Assembly: GCA_945876435.1 (NCBI GenBank)
Contig: CAMCOD010000003.1
Location: 45,881 to 109,880, forward strand
DNA: 64,000 bases
Direction of reading: 5' to 3'
DNA from: an uncultured Clostridia bacterium
Lineage (GTDB): Bacteria > Bacillota > Clostridia > Oscillospirales > Ruminococcaceae
The position numbers and the translations under genes were made by a program. How positions within the stretch are numbered: position 1 is the stretch's first letter; each line of letters begins with the position of its first letter. Positions 19,298 through 27,490 of the stretch are shown piece by piece. The notes below the pieces were generated by a model. The model saw nothing but the letters and a program-made list of their open reading frames with translations. It did not search any database and was not told the DNA's origin.

Positions 19298-19378
19298 TGA
19301 GAATCATTCCTGATTCTTTTTCTTTATTATAAAATAAACAGGAATGATTGTCAATAATAAAAATAGGAATAATTCTTA
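19298..19378 (-). promoter_or_regulatory. cluster of three Fur/PerR-like dyad motifs upstream of desulfoferrodoxin
   Basis: TGAGAATCATTCCTG (19298-19312, +), TGACAATCATTCCTG (19339-19353, -), TAAGAATTATTCCTA (19364-19378, -). Confidence 0.55.
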
Positions 19379-19386
19379 TTTTAACT

Positions 19387-19881
19387 TTAAAATCCCCGGT
19401 ACTCCTGCATCTTGACAATATTGCAGACGATGTTTTTACCATTTATGTCGATGATACCGTAAGTGGGATAGAGCGAATCCCGCGGACAGGAAATGCTGCC
19501 GGGATTCATAATGTATAAACCGTCGTCATACTCTACATGGGATACATGCGTATGTCCGTAAAGGACGACACGGGCTTCTTTTTCCCTTGCTCCCAATTTC
19601 AGCTCGTCCAAATCGAATTTAACCTGCCAATGGTGACCATGGGTCATCATGATCTTTACTTCTTTTACCCAGGAATAAGCGGTGGATTCCTCGCTTGCGC
19701 TATAGTCACAGTTGCCCCGAACACACCAATACTCCTTATTGGGGTATTTGCTCATGAGACGTTTAAATTCTTCCAGTCCATCGCCCAGATGGATGAACAG
19801 CTTGGCAGACTTTTGCTGCTCCACTGCCGCTTCCATCGCCGGCGTGATACCGTGGGAATCGGAAAAAACAACAATTCGCAT
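19387..19881 (-). CDS. metallophosphoesterase, YfcE/MJ0936 family
   Basis: MRIVVFSDSHG...FIHLGDGLEEF...VRGNCD...MMTHGHHW...VVLYGHTHVSHVEYDDGLYIMNPGSIS; RBS AGGAGG. Confidence 0.94.
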   Translation of the reverse strand: MRIVVFSDSHGITPAMEAAVEQQKSAKLFIHLGDGLEEFKRLMSKYPNKEYWCVRGNCDYSASEESTAYSWVKEVKIMMTHGHHWQVKFDLDELKLGAREKEARVVLYGHTHVSHVEYDDGLYIMNPGSISCPRDSLYPTYGIIDINGKNIVCNIVKMQEYRGF

Positions 19882-19894
19882 GGAATTCCTCCTG

Positions 19895-20080
19895 TTAGTT
19901 CTGCTTACGGACAATTTTATATTCGTCGTACAGTTGATAATATGGACAATCATAACAGGAGCCGGACAAAAAACGGTACATCTCGTCCTCATCCAGATTG
20001 ACCTCACAGCAGTAACAATCCCATTCATCATCATAAGCATAATGAACACAGGTTTCACAGCTGGTTTGCTTTCCTGCCAT
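19895..20080 (-). CDS. Cys-rich 61 aa protein, DUF6472-like
   Basis: MAGKQTSCETCVHYAYDDEWDCYCCEVNLDEDEMYRFLSGSCYDCPYYQLYDEYKIVRKQN. Confidence 0.7.
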   Translation of the reverse strand: MAGKQTSCETCVHYAYDDEWDCYCCEVNLDEDEMYRFLSGSCYDCPYYQLYDEYKIVRKQN

Positions 20081-20237
20081 AACCGTACCTCCTTTTGTTT
20101 TTTACTTATTTTGCTTTACAGGAATAGTATACCATGAAATCGCCTTCCATGAACATTTCTACAAAAATTATTCTTTCTGCAACTTTTTCTGTTTTCCTGA
20201 ATAAAATGAAACTGTACTTTCCCATTTATCCATCATT

Positions 20238-20259
20238 ATCAATACACAATCAATACACA
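20238..20259 (+). repeat. tandem 11-bp repeat upstream of the small-protein cluster
   Basis: ATCAATACACA repeated twice with no gap, just upstream of the RBS at 20272. Confidence 0.6.
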
Positions 20260-20271
20260 GGCGGTGATTTT

Positions 20272-20526
20272 ATGCCAAATCCCATCCACTTGACCCCGGC
20301 CCAAACGGAAGCACTGATCCAATCCCTGGCTCAACAGCTTCACTGTGACCCCAATACTCTGCGGCAACAGCTGCAAAGCGGCAATATCAGCGGTATTGCC
20401 AACTCCATGGGCGGCGATGCTGCCCGGCAGGTACAACAGCTGCTGAAAAACCCCCAACAGCTTCAGCAGGCTATGAATTCCCCGGAGATGAAGGAGCTTC
20501 TCCGGCGTATTCAAGGTCAAAAATAG
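20272..20526 (+). CDS. hypothetical Q-rich helical protein (84 aa)
   Basis: MPNPIHLTPAQTEALIQSLAQQLHCDPNTLRQQLQSGNISGIANSMGGDAARQVQQLLKNPQQLQQAMNSPEMKELLRRIQGQK; GGCGGTGA RBS. Confidence 0.7.
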   Translation: MPNPIHLTPAQTEALIQSLAQQLHCDPNTLRQQLQSGNISGIANSMGGDAARQVQQLLKNPQQLQQAMNSPEMKELLRRIQGQK

Positions 20527-20556
20527 AAAAAGGAAACCATCCGGAAAGGAGGAAGC

Positions 20557-21039
20557 ATGGAAGACCTTACCAGCCGCATCAATCAAATTCTCAACGATCC
20601 CCAAAGCATGCAGCTTATCCAAAATATGGCGCAAAATCTGGGTCTAAATCCGGCAGCTCCCCCTGCTGAGGCGCAGTCCATGGTTCCTGCACCGGCTTCC
20701 TCCCAAGCTCCGGCAGCCGCCAAAGCACCAGAAAACGGCGGCATTGATATCAATCAGTTGGTGGGAATGCTGGGGCAGCTGGGGCTGGGCCAGCAGAATC
20801 AGTCCCAGCCTCCTGCTCCTCCTCCCATCGACCTGAACACCATGATGCAGATTCAAAAAGCCATGCAGCTGTTCACCAACGGCAATAAAAGTGTGGATCT
20901 GCTGCGCTCCCTGCGCCCCCTTCTCTCCCAAAGGCGACAGCGGAAGGTGGATGATGCCATTCGGATCATGCAGTTGATCCAAATGCTGCCCATGCTGAAA
21001 GAATCCGGCCTGTTCGGTTCAGGAGGTGGTCTGTTATGA
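20557..21039 (+). CDS. hypothetical protein with P/A/Q-rich linker (160 aa)
   Basis: MEDLTSRINQILNDPQSMQLIQNMAQNLGL...LLRSLRPLLSQRRQRKVDDAIRIMQLIQMLPMLKESGLFGSGGGLL; AAAGGAGG RBS; overlaps the next start. Confidence 0.75.
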   Translation: MEDLTSRINQILNDPQSMQLIQNMAQNLGLNPAAPPAEAQSMVPAPASSQAPAAAKAPENGGIDINQLVGMLGQLGLGQQNQSQPPAPPPIDLNTMMQIQKAMQLFTNGNKSVDLLRSLRPLLSQRRQRKVDDAIRIMQLIQMLPMLKESGLFGSGGGLL

Positions 21040-21440
21040 AGTGGCAGAACGGCAATTACTCCCGGGACGACCTGAAGGCCATGCAGAAGGATGCCATGGA
21101 CCGGGTCAGGGAGATGCAGCGGCGGGCAGACGAGACCTTACGCCGCAGCAACAGCGCCATGGCTTCCGCTTCCCCTGCATCCAAACCGGCTCCACCCCCT
21201 TCCCCAGCGCCAAAAGCACCTGCGGAGCCGACCCCTGTGCCTCCGCCCGCCTCTCCAGCCGCTGCGGCTCCGTCTGGAATACATGCGGCAAAGCCCAGCG
21301 GCGGACGATTGTCTCAAATTCTGTCGGCAGCCGGTATGGATCAGGACCGACTGATCATTCTGGGGCTGTTGTTTGTTCTGTACAACGACGAGGAAGCCGA
21401 TCGACTGTTGCTTTTGGCTCTGTTGTACCTGCTTTTATGA
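21036..21440 (+). CDS. hypothetical protein with P-rich linker and hydrophobic C-terminus (134 aa)
   Basis: MKWQNGNYSRDDLKAMQKDAMDRVREMQRRA...GGRLSQILSAAGMDQDRLIILGLLFVLYNDEEADRLLLLALLYLLL; ATGA overlap with the upstream gene. Confidence 0.75.
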   Translation: MKWQNGNYSRDDLKAMQKDAMDRVREMQRRADETLRRSNSAMASASPASKPAPPPSPAPKAPAEPTPVPPPASPAAAAPSGIHAAKPSGGRLSQILSAAGMDQDRLIILGLLFVLYNDEEADRLLLLALLYLLL

Positions 21441-21480
21441 CTTCCGCCGGAGATTTTCTTTCGGTGGAGGTCTTTTTTTG
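21440..21480 (+). terminator. intrinsic terminator of the three-gene cluster
   Basis: GACTTCCGCC-ggagattttcttt-CGGTGGAGGTC-TTTTTTT. Confidence 0.75.
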
Positions 21481-21571
21481 ATTAAAGACCCTTCGAACCT
21501 CCAAGGCTCTTTTTGGATATAATGAAATGAATCCTGTTTTTACCGCAAACCCAACAAAGGAGGTACCATTT

Positions 21572-22669
21572 ATGTCCGAACGGAAGCCCTGCCACTTTTT
21601 TCTTGGAGCCAACAGTCCCCAGGGATTTTATTCTCTGTTTGATGAGCTGGAGTTCAGCCGCCAACCATGGCACATTTTCCTGATCAAAGGCGGCCCAGGC
21701 TGCGGAAAATCCACTTTTTTAAAGCATGTCGCCGCTTCTTATGAAGCCTCTTGTCCCCAAATGGAGTTGATTCCCTGTTCTTCGGATCCAGACTCTTTAG
21801 ATGCTGTCATCCTACCGGAGCTGCACCTGTCCCTTATGGACGCTACCGCTCCCCACGCCAAAGAAGCCGCTGTTCCGGCGGTCCGCCACACGATTTTATC
21901 CTTTGGGGATTATTTGGACGGTCTGGCTCTGCAGGAATACCGACGGGAGATCGAATCCATCTGCGCCTCCACACCGGAATACTATAAGCTGGCCGTATCC
22001 TATCTAACGGCGGCCCAGGCTTTCCTGCGAAACTCCTACCATATTGCCTCCTGCGCAGTGGATGAGGAAAAAATCGAAGGCTACGCCCAGCGCTTTGCCG
22101 CCAAGAGCTTCCGGCCAAGAGAAGGATTCGGCAGTGAAAAACGCCGCTTTTTGACTACTATCTGCTCCGAAGGTCTGGTCACTTTGGAAGAAACTCCGGC
22201 ACAGCTTTGCCGCAAACTGTATCTGATTGACGACGACTGCGGCGCAGTGGCGCACAGCCTGCTTTCTGCTCTTCGACGCTGCGCTTTGAAGGCTGGTCAT
22301 GAAGTGATCACCTGCACCTGTCCCATGGATCCAGAGCGGAAAATTGAGCATCTGCTGATCCCAACGGCTGGCATTGGCTTCTTGACCAGCAACCACTTCC
22401 ACCCTATGGAAGGCTGCGGTGCTGTCCGGAAGATCCATGCCCGCCGTTTCCAGGATCAAGAGCTGATGACCTGTAAAAAGAACCGTTTTGCCTATAACCG
22501 CAAAGCTGCCCAGACCCTGATCCAGCAAGCTGTTCTGCTTCTGGAAGAATCCCGTCAGCTTCACGACCATCTCGAGCGGCGATACACCGCTGCCATGGAT
22601 TTTGACGGCCTGAACAAACACTATCCCCAGCTCATGAAGCTGATCGGCGATTATTCTTCTGCCAACTGA
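21572..22669 (+). CDS. P-loop ATPase family protein (PRK06851-like)
   Basis: MSERKPCHFFLGANSPQGFYSLFDEL...HIFLIKGGPGCGKSTFLKHVA (Walker A); RBS AAAGGAGG. Confidence 0.7.
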   Translation: MSERKPCHFFLGANSPQGFYSLFDELEFSRQPWHIFLIKGGPGCGKSTFLKHVAASYEASCPQMELIPCSSDPDSLDAVILPELHLSLMDATAPHAKEAAVPAVRHTILSFGDYLDGLALQEYRREIESICASTPEYYKLAVSYLTAAQAFLRNSYHIASCAVDEEKIEGYAQRFAAKSFRPREGFGSEKRRFLTTICSEGLVTLEETPAQLCRKLYLIDDDCGAVAHSLLSALRRCALKAGHEVITCTCPMDPERKIEHLLIPTAGIGFLTSNHFHPMEGCGAVRKIHARRFQDQELMTCKKNRFAYNRKAAQTLIQQAVLLLEESRQLHDHLERRYTAAMDFDGLNKHYPQLMKLIGDYSSAN

Positions 22670-22670
22670 C

Positions 22671-22710
22671 AAACAGCGAGCGAACCGTTTTTCCCGGTTC
22701 GCTCGCTGTA
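22671..22710. other. perfect 15-bp inverted repeat between convergent genes
   Basis: ACAGCGAGCGAACCG-ttttTCC-CGGTTCGCTCGCTGT; no clear T-run on either strand. Confidence 0.7.
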
Positions 22711-22719
22711 CATTCAGGT

Positions 22720-23910
22720 TTATTTTACTTTCTCACTTTCTTCAAAGGCCTGCTTCAAATCGGCGATCAGACTGTCCACATTTTCCAGACCAACATGAAT
22801 GCGGATCAGATTGGCGGGCATTCCCAGAGAGCCTGCTTCTTCCTCACTCATTCCCACTGTGGGCATAACAACAAGACTCTCAAAACCGCCCCAGCTAACA
22901 CCAAACTGGAACATTTTCAGGGAATATACAAATTCTCTGGCCTGTTCCGGACTTCCGTTGTAAACAAAACTGATCAATCCATTGGTTCCCCGTAGATATT
23001 TGTCCACCAGATCCTTCTGCGGATGGCTGTCCAGACCCGGATAAAAGACCTGCTTAACCTGCGGCTGCTGTTCCAGCCATTTTGCCACCGTCAAACCGCT
23101 TTCACCGTGGACTTTCAGCCGAACCGGCAGGGTACGCAAGCCCCGAAGCAGCAGCCAAGCCTGATGCGGATCCATGCAGGCCCCCAGCAGCTCCCGCTCC
23201 TGCTGACAAATGCTTTCAATTCGCTCTTTGGAACCGGCAACGACGCCGGCAACAATGTCACTGTGACCACCCATATATTTGGAAGCCGTGTGACAAACCA
23301 GATCAATCCCATACTCCAGCGGATTCTGGTGCAGAGGGGTGGCGTAAGTATTGTCGATGGCCGTTCCGACGCCATGCTCCTTGGCAAGATCCGCAATCGC
23401 TTTCAGATCCTGCATGTACATCACCAGGCTGGACGGACTTTCCAGGTAAATCAAACTGGTGTTGGGGCGGAGCGCCTGACGAATCTCCTCCACATCGCTG
23501 CCATGAACAAAGGTCACGGTTACGCCGAACTTATCCGCCAGATATTTGGTCAAAAAAGTTCGGGTCGGACCGTAGATCGTGTGGGGGGCGATCACATGGC
23601 TGTCCTTTCTGACAAAATGAAGAATAGCCGCGGAGATGGCTGCCATACCGGAGGAAAAGCAAGCTGCCGCCTGAGCACCCTCCAAGGCAGCAATCTTTCT
23701 TTCCGCGACATCGACCGTCGGATTTGATACGCGGGTATAAACAAAACCGCTGTCTTTGATTCCGTTTTTCGGTGTTGGTTTCAGGAAAAGGGAATTCTGG
23801 AAGATTGGCGGCACGATAGCACCCATAAACTGGGCATATTCATCGCCCAAATGAGTACAAATATCTTCTTTGGTTTTATATTGCGCGTCCTGTGGTTTTA
23901 AAACAGCCAT
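22720..23910 (-). CDS. PLP-dependent trans-sulfuration enzyme (cystathionine gamma-synthase / methionine gamma-lyase family)
   Basis: 396 aa. YTRVSNPTVDVAERKIAALEG, FSSGMAAISA, IDNTYATPLHQNPLEYGIDLVCHTASKYMGGHSDIVAGVV. Confidence 0.9.
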   Translation of the reverse strand: MAVLKPQDAQYKTKEDICTHLGDEYAQFMGAIVPPIFQNSLFLKPTPKNGIKDSGFVYTRVSNPTVDVAERKIAALEGAQAAACFSSGMAAISAAILHFVRKDSHVIAPHTIYGPTRTFLTKYLADKFGVTVTFVHGSDVEEIRQALRPNTSLIYLESPSSLVMYMQDLKAIADLAKEHGVGTAIDNTYATPLHQNPLEYGIDLVCHTASKYMGGHSDIVAGVVAGSKERIESICQQERELLGACMDPHQAWLLLRGLRTLPVRLKVHGESGLTVAKWLEQQPQVKQVFYPGLDSHPQKDLVDKYLRGTNGLISFVYNGSPEQAREFVYSLKMFQFGVSWGGFESLVVMPTVGMSEEEAGSLGMPANLIRIHVGLENVDSLIADLKQAFEESEKVK

Positions 23911-23972
23911 AATAACACCCTTTCTGAAGGTTTTATATCTTGAATCCCCGATTCAAAAAGCCTACAAGCTTA

Positions 23973-24494
23973 TTATAAGTACTCCTTTGGGTCGATGCTG
24001 CCAACCCAGTCGATCAGATCCCATGGCACATGACAGTAGCCATTTGGGTTCTTGTCCAAATACTTCTGATGATATTCCTCGGCCGGCCAGAACTGTTCCA
24101 GCGGACAAACCTCTACTGCGATCGGTTTATCATAGTTCTTCTGCAGTTCATCGATGGAGGTCCGGATCACTTCTCTGTCTTCCGGACAGCAGTAGTACAC
24201 GCCAGTGCGGTACTGGCGGCCGATATCCTCGCCCTGCTGGTTGATCGATGTAGGGTCAATGATTTTCCAGAACAGACTGAGCAGTGTTTTCAGCGGCAGA
24301 GCGTCTGCGTCATAGGTGACATGCACAGTTTCCGCATGATCCGTATTTTCCTTACATACCTGCTGGTAAGTGGGATGTTCCGTTTTGCCATTGGCAAAGC
24401 CAACTTCTGTCTTCAGCACCCCTTTCACGGAAGACATATATTTTTCTGTGCCCCAGTAACAGCCTCCGGCCAGATAAATTTCCCGTTGATTCAT
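23973..24494 (-). CDS. msrA: peptide-methionine (S)-S-oxide reductase MsrA
   Basis: LAGGCYWGTEKYMSSVKGVLKTEVGFANG...DHAETVHVTYD...INQQGEDIGRQYRTGVYY. Confidence 0.94.
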   Translation of the reverse strand: MNQREIYLAGGCYWGTEKYMSSVKGVLKTEVGFANGKTEHPTYQQVCKENTDHAETVHVTYDADALPLKTLLSLFWKIIDPTSINQQGEDIGRQYRTGVYYCCPEDREVIRTSIDELQKNYDKPIAVEVCPLEQFWPAEEYHQKYLDKNPNGYCHVPWDLIDWVGSIDPKEYL

Positions 24495-24520
24495 AAAGAA
24501 AACCTCCTGCGATTTTGATT

Positions 24521-25261
24521 TTATTCTTTTCTTTCCTGTAGCATATTTCGTTTTTCTTCAATCACAGAGCGCAGGCGTTCGCCCAGCGCTTTGATCTCTT
24601 CCCGGGACAGTTCTGCTGTTTCCACCGATGGAAGAACATGGACTTCAACCTTCGCCGGCTTAATCCAGTAATTGTTCTTTTCCATCAGCTTGTAGGTCCC
24701 TTCAATACAAACCGGAACGATCGGCACAGCGGCCCGGGTGGCCAGACGGATGGTTCCGCCTTTGAATTCACCGATATCGCCGCCTTTGCTGCGGGTACCT
24801 TCCGGGAAGATGATAACAGAATAGCCTTGCGCCAACAGTTCTCCAGCCTTTTTCAGGCAATCCATAGCCTGACGGGCATTCTCCCGGTCGATGAACAGGC
24901 AGTTCAGTTCCTCCATCCAGTCCCGCACCAACGGAATCTTCCGGATTTCCTTCTTCGCAATCATTGGATGCGGCTGATTCAGCTGGGACAGCAGCAGAGG
25001 AATGTCAAAATAGCCCTGATGGTTTGCCGCGAAAACACAGGGTCCATCCGGGATGTTCTCCAAACCGCTCACATGGATCTCCGCCCCTGCCAGTTTCAAC
25101 AGCCGGCTGGCCCATTTTTTCACCTGACGGCGAACAAGAGCATCGTGCCCAGCGATATCTCCCCGCTTTTTCAGGCGGCGGGCTTTATACAGCTCCGGCA
25201 GGGCACAAAGCAGATATAACCAAAAATAAATAAACCAGATAAGGGTACGCATTGGTCCCAC
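24521..25261 (-). CDS. plsC: 1-acyl-sn-glycerol-3-phosphate acyltransferase
   Basis: FAANHQGYFDIPLL (HX4D-like) and IIFPEGTRSKGGDIGEFKGGTIRLA. Confidence 0.93.
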   Translation of the reverse strand: MGPMRTLIWFIYFWLYLLCALPELYKARRLKKRGDIAGHDALVRRQVKKWASRLLKLAGAEIHVSGLENIPDGPCVFAANHQGYFDIPLLLSQLNQPHPMIAKKEIRKIPLVRDWMEELNCLFIDRENARQAMDCLKKAGELLAQGYSVIIFPEGTRSKGGDIGEFKGGTIRLATRAAVPIVPVCIEGTYKLMEKNNYWIKPAKVEVHVLPSVETAELSREEIKALGERLRSVIEEKRNMLQERKE

Positions 25262-25363
25262 TCCTTTCTTTTCGGTTCATTATAGCACAAAATCAGAGAA
25301 AAGCAAAAGTTCATCTGAAAGCAAGTGTAGAAATCACCGGCAAAAAATTGGTGATTCTGCTTT

Positions 25364-25392
25364 TTGAAGCATGAACAGAGGCGTAGTATAAT
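25364..25392 (+). promoter_or_regulatory. sigma-A-type promoter for the S9 peptidase gene
   Basis: TTGAAG - 17 bp - TATAAT. Confidence 0.65.
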
Positions 25393-25460
25393 ACAAGAGA
25401 ACAAGCAAATACCTTTCCAAGGAATTAACAAGCAAAGAATTGATAAGGAGGACAACCGAT

Positions 25461-27440
25461 ATGGATAACCTGAGACTTAAGGATTTTCTGGATTACCGCT
25501 ACCTTTCCGCATTGGAAATGGCTCCCGACGGTGAACACGCCGTCTTTACTGTCAGCACAGCGGATCTTGAAAACAACACATACCACAGCAATCTCTGGCT
25601 TTACACACGGGAAAACGGCAGAGTCAGCCGTCTGACTACAATGGATCAGGAAAAATTCCCGGTATGGCTGGACAACAGCACCATTCTTTTCCCCTCCATG
25701 CGGGATACCGCTTGCCGCGCAAAAATGGAGAAAGGGGAACGCTGGACCATTTACTATTCCATCCGGATTGACGGCGGCGAGGCGGAGGAATATTTGCGTC
25801 TGCCTCATGAAGTATCTTCTTTGATCCCTCTGGGCGGTGACAAATTCCTGCTTACAGTCAAACAGCATAACGACAGCATGGACCTTCACGCTTTTTCTGC
25901 TGCGGAAAAAGCAGAAAAAGAGAAGGAATGGAAGCAAAACCGGGATTACGAGGTACTGACGGAAATTCCCTACTGGTCCAACGGTGTCGGCTTCGTCAAC
26001 GGACAGCGCAACCGCCTTTATCTCTACGATAAAACCAACGATTCCATGACTCCTATCACCGGAGAGTGGGAGAACGCCCGCTACTGCTCCAAAAAAGAGG
26101 GAAAAATTCTCTTCCTGTCCCACCTCTTCCAGGATAAACAGGAGAGAACGTATGGACTTTTTGAATATGATCTGCTGTCCGGACAAACCTGCACACGGAT
26201 TCCGGACGGTACATACAGCTTTGGCATGGCGGACTATCTGGACGGTGGCATTGTCTGCACCGCCTCCGACATGAGCCGCTACGGCATCAATGAAAACAGG
26301 GATTTCTACTGGGTAAAAGAAGGAAAACTGTGTCCACTGGCTGTCCATGATCTGGGCTTTGGCTCCAGCATTGGCTCTGACTGCCGCTTCGGTGGCGGAG
26401 ACAGCTATCAAGTGGCAAACAACGCCCTTTACTTTCTCTCCACTGAAGGAAGCAGTTCCTTCATTAAAAAACTATCTCCCGACGGCTCCATCCAGACCTT
26501 AACAGCAGCCAACGGCTCCGCAGACTGTCTTGCTGTCAGCGAAAAGGAGCTGCTTTTCGTGGGTATGAGAGGGCAGAAACTACAGGAACTTTACCGTCTG
26601 GAAACTCCCGGCGAGGTTTCGCTTACTCACTTCAATGAAAAAGCCCTTGAAAACAAGTATGTCGCTGTTCCTGAATCTGTTCCCTTTGAAAATGACGGCG
26701 TTGCTTTGGAGGGCTGGGTGCTCAAACCGAAGGACTTCAATCCTCAGCAGAGCTACCCGGCGATTTTGGACATTCACGGTGGCCCCAAAACCGCTTACGG
26801 GGAAGTATTCTTCCATGAGATGCAGCTTTGGGCTAACATGGGTTATTTTGTATTCTTTTGTAATCCCCGCGGCGGCGATGGCCGAGGCAATGAGTTTGCT
26901 GACATCCGGGGCAAATACGGTACCATTGATTACGAAGATCTGATGAAATTTACGGATGTAATTCTGGAGCAGTACCCGCAAATCGACTCCAAGCGGGTCG
27001 GCGTCACCGGCGGCAGCTATGGTGGTTATATGACCAACTGGATCATCGGCCATACGAACCGCTTCGCCTGTGCCGCATCCCAGCGCAGCATCTCCAATTG
27101 GATCTCTATGTTCTGCACCACCGATATCGGCTATTACTTTGCAGACGACCAATGCGCTTCCACTCCTTGGGTACAACAGGAGAAGCTGTGGTGGCATTCC
27201 CCATTGAAATACGCCGATCAGGTAAGCACTCCGACTCTGTTCATCCACTCTGAGCAGGATTACCGCTGCTGGCTCACAGAGGGTCTGCAAATGTTCACTG
27301 CCTTAAAATATCATGGTGTGGAAGCAAGGCTCTGCATGTTCCGGGGCGAAAACCACGAACTTTCCCGCAGCGGCAAGCCCCGTCATCGGGTAAGACGTCT
27401 GGAGGAGATCACCAACTGGTTCGAGGAGCATTTGAAATAA
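25461..27440 (+). CDS. S9 family peptidase (prolyl oligopeptidase/acylaminoacyl peptidase)
   Basis: 659 aa. DIHGGPKTAYGE, GVTGGSYGGYMTNWIIGHTNRF, HSEQDYRCW, GENHELSRSGKPRHRVRRLEEI. Confidence 0.95.
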   Translation: MDNLRLKDFLDYRYLSALEMAPDGEHAVFTVSTADLENNTYHSNLWLYTRENGRVSRLTTMDQEKFPVWLDNSTILFPSMRDTACRAKMEKGERWTIYYSIRIDGGEAEEYLRLPHEVSSLIPLGGDKFLLTVKQHNDSMDLHAFSAAEKAEKEKEWKQNRDYEVLTEIPYWSNGVGFVNGQRNRLYLYDKTNDSMTPITGEWENARYCSKKEGKILFLSHLFQDKQERTYGLFEYDLLSGQTCTRIPDGTYSFGMADYLDGGIVCTASDMSRYGINENRDFYWVKEGKLCPLAVHDLGFGSSIGSDCRFGGGDSYQVANNALYFLSTEGSSSFIKKLSPDGSIQTLTAANGSADCLAVSEKELLFVGMRGQKLQELYRLETPGEVSLTHFNEKALENKYVAVPESVPFENDGVALEGWVLKPKDFNPQQSYPAILDIHGGPKTAYGEVFFHEMQLWANMGYFVFFCNPRGGDGRGNEFADIRGKYGTIDYEDLMKFTDVILEQYPQIDSKRVGVTGGSYGGYMTNWIIGHTNRFACAASQRSISNWISMFCTTDIGYYFADDQCASTPWVQQEKLWWHSPLKYADQVSTPTLFIHSEQDYRCWLTEGLQMFTALKYHGVEARLCMFRGENHELSRSGKPRHRVRRLEEITNWFEEHLK

Positions 27441-27450
27441 CATAGGAAGA

Positions 27451-27486
27451 AAAAAGGCCACTCCCTATAGGGAGTGGCCTTTTTTC
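27451..27486. terminator. bidirectional intrinsic terminator
   Basis: AAAAAAGGCCACTCCC-TATA-GGGAGTGGCCTTTTTT. Confidence 0.9.
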
Positions 27487-27490
27487 TGAA

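Noticed and set aside
23973-24494. MsrA as a selenoprotein
   Set aside because: Active site reads GCYWG with an ordinary Cys codon and no in-frame TGA.
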